64,000 bases of DNA from Desulfarculales bacterium UBA696 (GTDB lineage Bacteria; Desulfobacterota; Syntrophobacteria; Syntrophobacterales; Syntrophobacteraceae). The notes under the pieces are model-generated. The model was not told where the DNA came from, made no database searches, and was given only the letters and a program-made list of their open reading frames with translations. Positions 16,361 through 24,291 of this stretch are shown here, one piece after another. The translations under genes were made by a program, and so were the position numbers. Where the stretch lies: NCBI GenBank assembly GCA_002298995.1, contig DBMO01000002.1:124001-188000 (forward strand). Direction: 5' to 3'. The first letter of the stretch is position 1. Every line of letters begins with the position of its first letter.

Positions 16361-17710
16361 CTAGCTCCTTGCACCCTCCGGGGTTTCGCTCCGGTCTTCG
16401 GGGGTGGATGGAGGGACGTGGGGGGGGAGTTCGAGGTAGATTAGCTGGGTGTTGTCCTCGTAGGAGAGTATCTCGGCATAGCGGCCCCAGGTGACAGCGG
16501 AGTCGAGCTGGCGTTCGGCTTCCTCGGGCGGGAATTCCAGTTCGAGGGCGGTCTGCACGACGTCCCATTTGAGCTGGTGGTTGTCGGTGGCTTTGAGCAT
16601 GGCGGTAAGCCATTTAAATATCGGTAGGCGCCTTATTCTGGTTGCGAAGATTTCTTTTCTGGCCTGAATGCTTGCTTCGGCGAAGGTTTCTCCAAGCGGC
16701 CTGAGAGTTATGTCGCCCTGCGCGATTGTGGCGAATCCGAGAAGCTCGGCGGCGTCGATCAGCCGCAGGAGGTGATCCGAATTGACTTTGAGCTCTTCGG
16801 CCAGCCGGTAGATGTCCATCCGGTCGTTTGGCATCTTGTCGAGGTATTCGAGCAAACCGGCAAGGTCGTTGAGGTTTATGTAAGGCAGGGCTCGGGTGCG
16901 ACCCGGCTCGCCGGGGGCGGTTCCCAGTTCGAGGTACTCCGGCTGGGTCTGCCCGGCAAGAAGGGCGTAGACCCGGTCCACGACTTCGAGAAATTTGGGG
17001 TCCTTTCGCATGCGGGGCTGAGGCAGAGGCACCCTAAGGTCCGCGACTACCCGGCCGGGGTCCTTTTCCATGACAATTATGCGGTCGGCCATGAAGATGG
17101 CCTCTTCGATATTGTGCGTGACCATGAGTATTGCGCGGGTGGGGATGCGGCCCCCGAGCCAGAGTTCGAGAAGCTCGCCGCGCAGCGCGTCGGCGCTCAG
17201 AACATCAAGGGCGGAAAAGGGCTCATCGAGGCACAGGAGTTCCGGGTCGATTGCCATCGCGCGGGCGAAACCCACTTTCTGGCGCATCCCGCCGGAGAGT
17301 TCCCTCGGGTAGGCGGTCTCGAAACCATCGAGTCCTACCCGGTCGAGCAGGTCGAGCGCCCTTGCAACGCTCACCCTAGGGGGCACTCCCCTGGCCTTCA
17401 GTGCCACCTCGACGTTTTCCTGAACCGTCAGCCACGGGAAAAGGGCGAAGGTCTGGAAGACGATTGCAGCGTTGGGATTTATTCCCTGGAGCGGCACGCC
17501 CCTGTAGAGCACCCTCCCCTCGGTCGCCTTCTGGAGACCGGTGATGACCCGCAAAAGCGTGCTCTTTCCGCACCCGGACGGCCCGAGGAGCACTATGAAC
17601 TCGCCCTCCTCGATGGTGATATTGATGTTTTGCACCGCGGTGAACTGCTTCTGGCCGGTCCCGTAGACCTGGCTGACGTTCTTGAGTTTTAGAAGGGAAA
17701 CATCGGCCAT
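16361..17710 (-). CDS. ABC transporter ATP-binding protein with AAA-associated C-terminal domain
   Basis: ATPase of a nitrate/sulfonate/taurine-type importer. The 449 residues have Walker A GPSGCGKST (about 42-50), signature ELSGGMRQKVGFARA, Walker B LLCLDEPFSALD and an H-loop in VTHNIEEA. Past residue ~290 a helical extension (PNDRMDIYRLAEELKVNSD...) matches the AAA-associated C-terminal domain found on some SsuB/NrtD relatives, perhaps regulatory. It starts 6 bp after the permease stop and is co-transcribed with it. No periplasmic binding protein is adjacent, so the substrate is unknown. Confidence 0.9.
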   Translation of the reverse strand: MADVSLLKLKNVSQVYGTGQKQFTAVQNINITIEEGEFIVLLGPSGCGKSTLLRVITGLQKATEGRVLYRGVPLQGINPNAAIVFQTFALFPWLTVQENVEVALKARGVPPRVSVARALDLLDRVGLDGFETAYPRELSGGMRQKVGFARAMAIDPELLCLDEPFSALDVLSADALRGELLELWLGGRIPTRAILMVTHNIEEAIFMADRIIVMEKDPGRVVADLRVPLPQPRMRKDPKFLEVVDRVYALLAGQTQPEYLELGTAPGEPGRTRALPYINLNDLAGLLEYLDKMPNDRMDIYRLAEELKVNSDHLLRLIDAAELLGFATIAQGDITLRPLGETFAEASIQARKEIFATRIRRLPIFKWLTAMLKATDNHQLKWDVVQTALELEFPPEEAERQLDSAVTWGRYAEILSYEDNTQLIYLELPPHVPPSTPEDRSETPEGARS

Positions 17711-17716
17711 TTCGAG

Positions 17717-19438
17717 CTACTCCATCCGAAATCTTTCCTGGGCAACGCGGTAGAGACGCCGCCAGATAAGGCGATTAATCAGCACAACGGTTACAACCAT
17801 CACCAGGGTTGAAGCAAGGAGAAGGGGATAGTCGCCCGAGGCGGTCGCGCGGGCAATCGTCGACCCGATCCCGGTCGTATAAACGGTCTTTCCCGCAAAA
17901 TCGACGTACTCGGCGACGATGCTGGCATTCCAGGCCCCGCCGCCGGCGGCTATCGCACCCGTAACTATGTATGGGAATAGAGCGGGAAGGATCAGAATCC
18001 GCCACCTGTTCCATGTGCCCAACCGAAGAAGCGTGGCGGTAAATTTGAGGTCCTGTGGAATTGCGCTCGCGCCGGCAATGATATTGAAGAGCAGGTACCA
18101 CTGGGTGCCGAGGAGCATCAGGAAAACGGCGATGAGGCTCAGCCCCCCCGGCATGTCAAGCATGAAGAGCAGGATGACCGGAAAAAGAGCGGTAGCCGGA
18201 ATCGATGCGGCGATCTGAACGACCGGTTGCAGGAGGGTAGCCAGGCGAGGGTTGGTGCCTATGGCAACTCCCAGCGGCAGGGTCCAGGCAAGCGCTATAA
18301 TCAGGGCAAATGCGACGCGAAGAAATGTTGCCCCTATTCCCATGGCGATCTGCCACCAATGTGCCGCGGAAACCCCCACGAGCATCATGACAGCCTGGTA
18401 GACCCCATACGCGAGAGGCGGGGCCGCCAAAGCCAATATTGTGAACATCAACCAGGGCCGCCCTTCTTTTTCCTGCTCACCCTGGTGCTTTGGGGGAAAA
18501 TACCTCAAAAAGAATGCGTCGAGTTTCTGGCTCAAAGGATTGAAAGCGTGATCATCGAGCCAGGAGATCAGCCGTGAGTTCAGCCAGGCGTCGTAGAACC
18601 ATGATGTACGAGGCGCCTCGGATTCGACCATCTCAAGTTTGAACCTTTCCGACCACGCCAGAAGCGGCCTCCATACCAGTTGATCAAGGGCCGTTATAAC
18701 GAGGACTAGTACCGCAATACCCCAGACGATCGCTCGGATGTCCCCTTCGCTTGCGGCCTCGTGAAGATACGCGCCCAGCCCGGGGAGCCGGAAATCACGG
18801 CTGCCGACCGTAAAGATCTCGGCGGCCATTAGAAAAAACCATCCGCCCGCCCAGCTCATTATGCTGTTCCACAGAAGGCCTATTGCCGCAAACGGGAGGT
18901 GAAGGAGCTTGAAGCGGAGCCATCCGTTGAAGTTATAGATGGAGCTTGCTTCACCCAGTTCGTTCGGTATGGTGATAAGGGCCTGGTACCATGCGAAAGT
19001 GAGATTCCACGCTTGACTCGTAAAAATCAGGATTATCGAGGCAAGTTCGGCGGCGATCTTGCCCGGAAGTATGCTGCTTAGGCTCAATACAACCATCGGA
19101 AGAAAGGAGAGGATCGGTATGCTTTGCAAAATGTCAAGAAGCGGCAGAAGCACCCTGCGCGCGTACCTGTTCCGCACCATCGAGTAGCCGTAGACGATGG
19201 TGAAAATGATCGAAAGAAAATATGCGGCGGTCATCCTCGCAACTGAGTAGCCCGCATACCAGGGCAGCGCGGAGGGCGAGAGCGAAATCTGCGGCCCCTG
19301 GATTGTAGCCGGGGCGTGAAAGGCTAGACGTGTGCCGTACCAGATGACCCCCGCAAGGCCCACCAGGACGATCCCGTCTCCCCAGGTAAAAGAAAATGGG
19401 GTCTGATCGATTTTAAATAAAAAAGACGGTCTCTTCAT
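17717..19438 (-). CDS. ABC transporter permease, two fused BPD_transp_1 domains
   Basis: Inner-membrane permease of the same importer. At 573 residues it is twice the usual size: two SsuC/TauC-like halves, about residues 60-290 and 350-560, each with several hydrophobic helices. EAA-type loops that contact the ATPase are visible as NELGEASSIYNFNGWLRF in the first half and a QDLKFTATLLRLGTWNRW segment in the second. The fusion would make the membrane part a single chain. It is first in a two-gene operon with the ATPase. Confidence 0.9.
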   Translation of the reverse strand: MKRPSFLFKIDQTPFSFTWGDGIVLVGLAGVIWYGTRLAFHAPATIQGPQISLSPSALPWYAGYSVARMTAAYFLSIIFTIVYGYSMVRNRYARRVLLPLLDILQSIPILSFLPMVVLSLSSILPGKIAAELASIILIFTSQAWNLTFAWYQALITIPNELGEASSIYNFNGWLRFKLLHLPFAAIGLLWNSIMSWAGGWFFLMAAEIFTVGSRDFRLPGLGAYLHEAASEGDIRAIVWGIAVLVLVITALDQLVWRPLLAWSERFKLEMVESEAPRTSWFYDAWLNSRLISWLDDHAFNPLSQKLDAFFLRYFPPKHQGEQEKEGRPWLMFTILALAAPPLAYGVYQAVMMLVGVSAAHWWQIAMGIGATFLRVAFALIIALAWTLPLGVAIGTNPRLATLLQPVVQIAASIPATALFPVILLFMLDMPGGLSLIAVFLMLLGTQWYLLFNIIAGASAIPQDLKFTATLLRLGTWNRWRILILPALFPYIVTGAIAAGGGAWNASIVAEYVDFAGKTVYTTGIGSTIARATASGDYPLLLASTLVMVVTVVLINRLIWRRLYRVAQERFRME

Positions 19439-19655
19439 GACCCCTCAGAGTGGGCAGGCCGGATAGCCCGCAAAATTAATATCTTTGAAACCAAACACTT
19501 CTACCTTAATTGGTCCGGGCTAGCAACACAGGTCTTTCCCATGCAATCGCAGGGTCAAGGAAATCTTCGGCAACCTGGCTTCCGGAATCTTTTCCCGACC
19601 AGTGCCTCAACCAAAATAGTCTTTAAATACAGCAAGATAAAATATCTCGACGCGA

Positions 19656-19683
19656 TTGACAACGATACCCCATTTGCTATACT
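19656..19683 (+). promoter_or_regulatory. Sigma-70-type promoter for pyrG operon
   Basis: A perfect ttgaca (19656-19661), 16-base spacer and tatact (19678-19683), near consensus. It would give a leader of about 195 bases before pyrG. A second tatact at 19800-19805, with ttтcga-like sequence 17 bases before it (19777-19782), is a weaker alternative. The leader shows no known riboswitch. The rest of 19439-19885 has nothing else recognised. Confidence 0.72.
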
Positions 19684-19885
19684 GGAATGCAAGGGGCAAA
19701 ATCCGGGTGGCTTTTACGGTGGAGCATGATGAGAAAGAAATAGGTTGAAACAGGACGAGCAGAAGGAAGTATCCTGTTTCGACGACGCCCGATTCCTGCT
19801 ATACTCAGCTCCCGGCCGTATTCTGCTAGACCCTCGCGGTGAAGTGAGATCCCGCCCAAAAAATCCTTTCAAAGGGAGAGATCCT

Positions 19886-21565
19886 TTGCGCCAGACGAAA
19901 TTCATTTTCATTACCGGTGGAGTTTTATCATCGCTCGGAAAAGGTCTCGCGGCCGCTTCCATAGGCGCCCTTATGGAGAGCAGAGGCCTCCGTGTAACAC
20001 TCCAGAAACTCGATCCCTACATCAATGTGGATCCCGGTACGATGAATCCTTTCCAGCACGGCGAGGTATTCGTAACCGACGACGGGGCCGAAACCGACCT
20101 GGACCTCGGGCATTACGAGCGGTTTACGCATGCCAGGCTGGGCAAGAAGAACAATTTCACCTCGGGTAGCGTTTATTATTCGGTGATAATGAAGGAGAGG
20201 CGCGGGGAGTACCTGGGCGGCACCGTACAGGTAATTCCGCATATCACCGACGAGATAAAGTCCTGCATCCGCGGATCAAGCGACAGCCTTGACATAGCAA
20301 TCGTGGAAATAGGCGGCACGGTGGGAGACATCGAGAGTCTCCCCTTCCTCGAGGCGATCCGGCAGTTTCGAAATGACGTCGGACGCGAAAACGCCATGTT
20401 CGTTCACGTAACGCTTGTCCCGTACCTGCCGACTTCAGGCGAGGTAAAAACCAAACCGACCCAGCACAGCGTAAAGGAGTTGCGCGGTATCGGTATCCAG
20501 CCCGATATTCTGCTCTGCCGCACGGAAAAACAGCTCTCGGCCGAAATAAAGGCTAAAATTGCCCACTTCTGCAATGTGGACAAAGACGGGGTAATCACGG
20601 CCAAGGACGTCGACTGCATATATGAAGTCCCCCTGCTCTTCCACGCCGAAGGGCTCGATGAGAAGATAGTAAAGCTTCTCAATATCTGGACCCGTGCGCC
20701 GGTCCTCGACGACTGGGAAGATCTCGTGCGCCGCATGAAAAACCCTTTGTATAGCGCGCGCATTGCAATTGTCGGTAAGTACATCGACCTGAAGGAGTCC
20801 TACAAAAGCCTTAATGAGGCGCTCGTACACGGGGCCGCGACCCACAATGTCAAGCTTCAGCTCGACTACGTCGATTCCGAAGATGTGGAAAAAGAAGGCG
20901 GTGAAGCCCTGCTCGAAGACGCCGACGGAGTTCTGGTTCCGGGCGGGTTCGGGCAGCGCGGGGTCGAGGGGAAGATCAAGGCCATCCGCTACGCTCGCGA
21001 AAACAAGATTCCGTTTCTCGGAATATGTCTCGGGATGCAGCTTGCCACGGTCGAATTTGCCCGCAATGTAGCCGGCCTGGATGAGGCGCACAGCATGGAA
21101 TTCGACGCCCACACGCCCCATCCGGTCATCTACCTCATGCGCGAGTGGTTCGATTATAAAAACAATACCGTGATACGCCGTGACGAAAACTTCGAATACG
21201 GCGGCACCATGCGCCTTGGTGCCTATCCGTGCGCGCTGGAGCCCGAAAGTTTCGCCTTCAGCGCATACCAGTTGCCTGAAATTTCGGAGCGGCACCGGCA
21301 CCGCTACGAGTTCAACAACAAATACAGGGAGATACTCGCGGAGCACGGGCTCCGGTTTACAGGCCTCTCCCCTGACCGCAACCTTGTCGAGGTGATCGAG
21401 CTTCCGGACCATCCGTGGTTTTTGGGCTGCCAGTTTCATCCCGAGTTCAAGTCACGGCCGATGGAACCCCACCCGATTTTTGCTGCCTTCGCTGGAAAAG
21501 CACTGGAGGAAGCAGCGCGGAAAAACCCCGAAATTGTTCCGAAGTGCGCGCCTCTGGGGGGCTAA
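19886..21565 (+). CDS. pyrG: CTP synthase
   Basis: Makes CTP from UTP, ATP and glutamine. The 559 residues start RQTKFIFITGGVLSSLGKGL after the initiator. The N-terminal amidoligase half carries the nucleotide loop; the C-terminal glutamine amidotransferase half has the nucleophile motif GICLGMQ (about residue 380) and a C-terminal FHPEF histidine-glutamate pair. Homologues begin at this point, so TTG 19886, with gggag (19874-19878) about seven bases upstream, was chosen over an in-frame TTG at 19745. It is the first gene of pyrG-kdsA-kdsC, a common Gram-negative arrangement linking CTP supply to CMP-Kdo. Confidence 0.95.
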   Translation: MRQTKFIFITGGVLSSLGKGLAAASIGALMESRGLRVTLQKLDPYINVDPGTMNPFQHGEVFVTDDGAETDLDLGHYERFTHARLGKKNNFTSGSVYYSVIMKERRGEYLGGTVQVIPHITDEIKSCIRGSSDSLDIAIVEIGGTVGDIESLPFLEAIRQFRNDVGRENAMFVHVTLVPYLPTSGEVKTKPTQHSVKELRGIGIQPDILLCRTEKQLSAEIKAKIAHFCNVDKDGVITAKDVDCIYEVPLLFHAEGLDEKIVKLLNIWTRAPVLDDWEDLVRRMKNPLYSARIAIVGKYIDLKESYKSLNEALVHGAATHNVKLQLDYVDSEDVEKEGGEALLEDADGVLVPGGFGQRGVEGKIKAIRYARENKIPFLGICLGMQLATVEFARNVAGLDEAHSMEFDAHTPHPVIYLMREWFDYKNNTVIRRDENFEYGGTMRLGAYPCALEPESFAFSAYQLPEISERHRHRYEFNNKYREILAEHGLRFTGLSPDRNLVEVIELPDHPWFLGCQFHPEFKSRPMEPHPIFAAFAGKALEEAARKNPEIVPKCAPLGG

Positions 21566-21566
21566 T

Positions 21567-22424
21567 GTGGACGGATTCAGCACGTTGGGCCAGACTATTG
21601 GGCGGGACCGCTTTTTTTTGATCGGCGGCCCCTGCGTTATCGAAAGCGAAGAAATCGCATTCGAGGTAGCTTCTTTCCTGAAAGAGACCTGCGCCCGCCT
21701 TCAGATTCCATTCATTTTCAAAAGCTCTTATGACAAGGCAAACCGCACCTCGGTCGCATCGTATCGCGGACCCGGCCTGGAGTGCGGCCTGGCGGTCCTC
21801 TCGCGCATCCGCGAAAAGCTCCAGGTGCCGGTTTTGACCGACGTTCATTCGCCCTGCGAGGTCGAGCCGGTCAGCAGGGTAGTCGATATCCTGCAAATCC
21901 CGGCCTTTCTTTCCCGCCAGACCGATTTGCTGGTAGCCGCCGGGCTAACCGGTAAACCCGTTAATTTGAAAAAAGCCCAGTTTCTGTCGCCCGAAGATAT
22001 GCTGCAGGTTGTGGAGAAGGTGCGAAAGACCGGGAACGAAAACATCCTGGTGACCGAGCGCGGCGCACAGTTCGGCTATAACAACCTCGTTGTGGATATG
22101 CGCTCGATTCCGATCCTGTCGGAGTTCGGTTTCCCTGTCGTCTTTGACGCCACCCACAGCGTACAGCTCCCCGGTGCTCAAGGGACCAGTTCGGGGGGCG
22201 AGCGCCGCTATGTCTCGACCCTTGCCTGCGCAGCGGTTGCCGCCGGGGCTCACGGCGTCTTTATAGAGGCCCACCCCAAACCCGATCACGCCCTGTGCGA
22301 CGGCCCCAATTCGCTCTACCTGTCGGAAACTCCGGGGCTTCTCGAAAGGCTTCTCGAAATATACCAAGTAGTTCAAAAGGGCCGTCTGGCCGGCGAGGGC
22401 GATTCATGTCTTTTGAGGAGATGA
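21567..22424 (+). CDS. kdsA: 3-deoxy-8-phosphooctulonate synthase
   Basis: Condenses phosphoenolpyruvate and arabinose 5-phosphate to Kdo 8-phosphate for the LPS inner core. With GTG 21567 as start the protein has 285 residues (E. coli 284). Conserved segments: GGPCVIES, FKSSYDKANRTS, SYRGPGLE, LSRQTDLL, TERGAQFGYNNLVVDM and EAHPKPDHALCDGPNS (in parts). The GTG lies one base after the pyrG stop, with ggggggg immediately upstream, so translation is coupled. The end overlaps kdsC. Confidence 0.95.
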   Translation: MDGFSTLGQTIGRDRFFLIGGPCVIESEEIAFEVASFLKETCARLQIPFIFKSSYDKANRTSVASYRGPGLECGLAVLSRIREKLQVPVLTDVHSPCEVEPVSRVVDILQIPAFLSRQTDLLVAAGLTGKPVNLKKAQFLSPEDMLQVVEKVRKTGNENILVTERGAQFGYNNLVVDMRSIPILSEFGFPVVFDATHSVQLPGAQGTSSGGERRYVSTLACAAVAAGAHGVFIEAHPKPDHALCDGPNSLYLSETPGLLERLLEIYQVVQKGRLAGEGDSCLLRR

Positions 22425-22957
22425 GCCGCGAGTTGCGCGACCGGGTCTCGAAGGTCCGGTTGATGATCTTTGATGTAGACGGCGTCCTTACCGAAGGAAG
22501 AGTCATTTACCTGGATAACGGCACCGAGATTAAGGAGTTCGATGTACAGGACGGACACGGCATAAAGCTTTTGCAGCGTGCGGGGATCGAAGTAGCCCTC
22601 ATATCAGGCCGCGCATGCCCAGCCGTGGAACACCGCGCCGCCGGCCTGGGTATAGAGCGGGTCTACCAAGGCATCAAGCAAAAAGTCGAAGTCTACCTCC
22701 AACTTCTTGCCGATACAGGGCTCAAAGAGCACGAAACCGGCTACATGGGAGACGACCTGATCGACATCCCGGTAATGCGCCGGGCAGGTTTTTCAGTGGC
22801 GGTGCCCAACGCCTCCCCTCACGTTTTCCCGTACGCTCACTATGTAACGAAGGCGAGCGGCGGGCGCGGCGCGGCAAGGGAAATCTGCGAAATGATCCTT
22901 AAGGCCAGAGATCTCTGGGACACAGTAACCTACCGTTATTTCTCCGATACAAACTGA
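22406..22957 (+). CDS. kdsC: 3-deoxy-D-manno-octulosonate 8-phosphate phosphatase
   Basis: HAD-superfamily (type C0) phosphatase that removes phosphate from Kdo 8-phosphate. The 183 residues hold motif I LMIFDVDGVLTEG (nucleophile Asp), motif II ALISGR and motif III with GYMGDDLIDIPVM, no cap domain, as in KdsC. The start was put at ATG 22406, overlapping kdsA by 19 bp and preceded by gaggg; ATG 22421, in an ATGA overlap, is the alternative. Third gene of the operon. Confidence 0.94.
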   Translation: MSFEEMSRELRDRVSKVRLMIFDVDGVLTEGRVIYLDNGTEIKEFDVQDGHGIKLLQRAGIEVALISGRACPAVEHRAAGLGIERVYQGIKQKVEVYLQLLADTGLKEHETGYMGDDLIDIPVMRRAGFSVAVPNASPHVFPYAHYVTKASGGRGAAREICEMILKARDLWDTVTYRYFSDTN

Positions 22958-22979
22958 TTAGGGCACTGATGCGGCCCTT

Positions 22980-23102
22980 ATGGCCGCTTACGAAACAAAC
23001 AAAATAAAGAGGATATGCACGCGCGACCACAAAGACTTCAACGTGTACAGTCAGAGGCACGTGAGGAGGTTGGAGTTGATTCCGTCGGAGCTAAGAAAGT
23101 AG
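22980..23102 (+). pseudogene. Possible C-terminal remnant of a PIN-domain protein
   Basis: A 40-codon frame just after kdsC. It encodes a basic peptide with ICTRDHKDFNVYSQRH and ends LELIPSELRK. The TRDxKDF stretch resembles the last conserved block of PIN-domain toxins (VapC), which usually reads TRNxKDF. No matching N-terminal part was found upstream, so it would be a truncated remnant, or chance. Confidence 0.25.
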
Positions 23103-23120
23103 CGCTTTTTCTGCTATCCG

Positions 23121-23178
23121 CAAAATCCCACAATCCCTGAATTTCTAAATCCCTAAATCCCCGAATTCCTCAATCTTG
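23121..23178. repeat. Single arm of the (aatccctaaat)n repeat family
   Basis: Degenerate units caatccctgaatttct, aaatccctaaatcc and gaattcctcaat. It matches the right arms of the inverted repeats at 8062-8237, 10738-10932 and 53571-53675, but no left arm is present, so this is a half copy or remnant. Confidence 0.6.
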
Positions 23179-23245
23179 AATAGTCATTGTCTTCCCGCCC
23201 CTTTCCGATATAAATAGGAAATTCCAAAAAAGGGGGGGGGAACGC

Positions 23246-24190
23246 ATGTATTCAGCCGTTGCAGGGGATGGTTGCATGGAAAACGGGCAAAAGTGGAAGG
23301 GGATCATACTTGCGGGAGGCTCCGGCACCCGCCTCTATCCAATAACCAAGGCCATCAGCAAACAACTTCTGCCAATCTATGACAAGCCGATGATCTATTA
23401 TCCCCTTTCGGTCCTGCTCCTGGCCGGGATAAAGGATATCCTCATAATCTCGACCCCCCACGATCTTCCAAAGTTCAAGGTCCTGCTGGAAGACGGCAGC
23501 CAATGGGGAGTGCGGTTTTCGTACATGGAGCAGGAGTATCCGGCGGGTCTGGCCCACGCTTTTATTCTCGGCAAGGAATTTATCGGCGGGGACAAGGTTT
23601 GTCTGATCCTTGGCGACAATATCTTCTACGGGCACGGATTTCAGCAGATCCTCGCCAGGTCGGCCAGGTTGGAATCGGGCGGGCTTGTTTTCGGCTACTA
23701 TGTTAAGGACCCGGAACGCTACGGGGTGGTTGAATTCGATAAGACCGGCAAGGTACTCGGGATAGAGGAAAAACCGGCCCGTCCAAAGTCGAGCTACGCG
23801 GTTCCGGGCCTTTATTTTTTCGATAACCGTGTCACCGAAATAGCCTCGGGCCTGAAACCATCGGCACGAGGGGAGCTCGAAATCGCTGATGTAATAAATA
23901 CCTATCTCGGGTTGAGCGAGCTTAGGGTAGAATTACTGGGGCGCGGGTTTGCCTGGCTTGATACCGGGACGCACGACTCGCTGCTCGAAGCCTGCACTTT
24001 CGTCGAAACGATCGAGAAGCGCCAGGGTCTCAAGGTTGCTTGTATCGAGGAAATTGCCTATCGGATGGGCTACATTGATAAGTATCAGTTGAAAAAGCTG
24101 GCGGAGCCTTTAATGAAAAATGCCTACGGCCAATACCTGGTGCAATTGCTCGAGCCGGATGCTTACGAAGCGCCGGCCCTCGGGCTGTGA
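23246..24190 (+). CDS. rfbA: Glucose-1-phosphate thymidylyltransferase
   Basis: Makes dTDP-glucose from dTTP and glucose 1-phosphate, the first step to dTDP-rhamnose and other deoxysugars of surface polysaccharides. The 314 residues include the nucleotide-binding GIILAGGSGTRLYPIT, KPMIYYPLS, LGDNIFYGHG and FAWLDTGTHDSL. The ATG at 23246 has a long G run 6-12 bases upstream; a second ATG at 23276 would remove ten residues and also fit. RmlB/C/D genes are not adjacent, so it may serve a scattered pathway. Confidence 0.94.
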   Translation: MYSAVAGDGCMENGQKWKGIILAGGSGTRLYPITKAISKQLLPIYDKPMIYYPLSVLLLAGIKDILIISTPHDLPKFKVLLEDGSQWGVRFSYMEQEYPAGLAHAFILGKEFIGGDKVCLILGDNIFYGHGFQQILARSARLESGGLVFGYYVKDPERYGVVEFDKTGKVLGIEEKPARPKSSYAVPGLYFFDNRVTEIASGLKPSARGELEIADVINTYLGLSELRVELLGRGFAWLDTGTHDSLLEACTFVETIEKRQGLKVACIEEIAYRMGYIDKYQLKKLAEPLMKNAYGQYLVQLLEPDAYEAPALGL

Positions 24191-24291
24191 TTGCGCTCAT
24201 CACCAGCAGCTCTAAATTCCCAGCTTCAGCAGGATTGTTCCAGTCGCAAACCCCGCCGGAGATTGTTTTCCCATCACGCGGAGCAAAGTCG

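Noticed and set aside
20435..21439. 334-codon open frame on the minus strand opposite pyrG
   Set aside because: Antisense to a highly conserved gene, with no motif or ribosome site.
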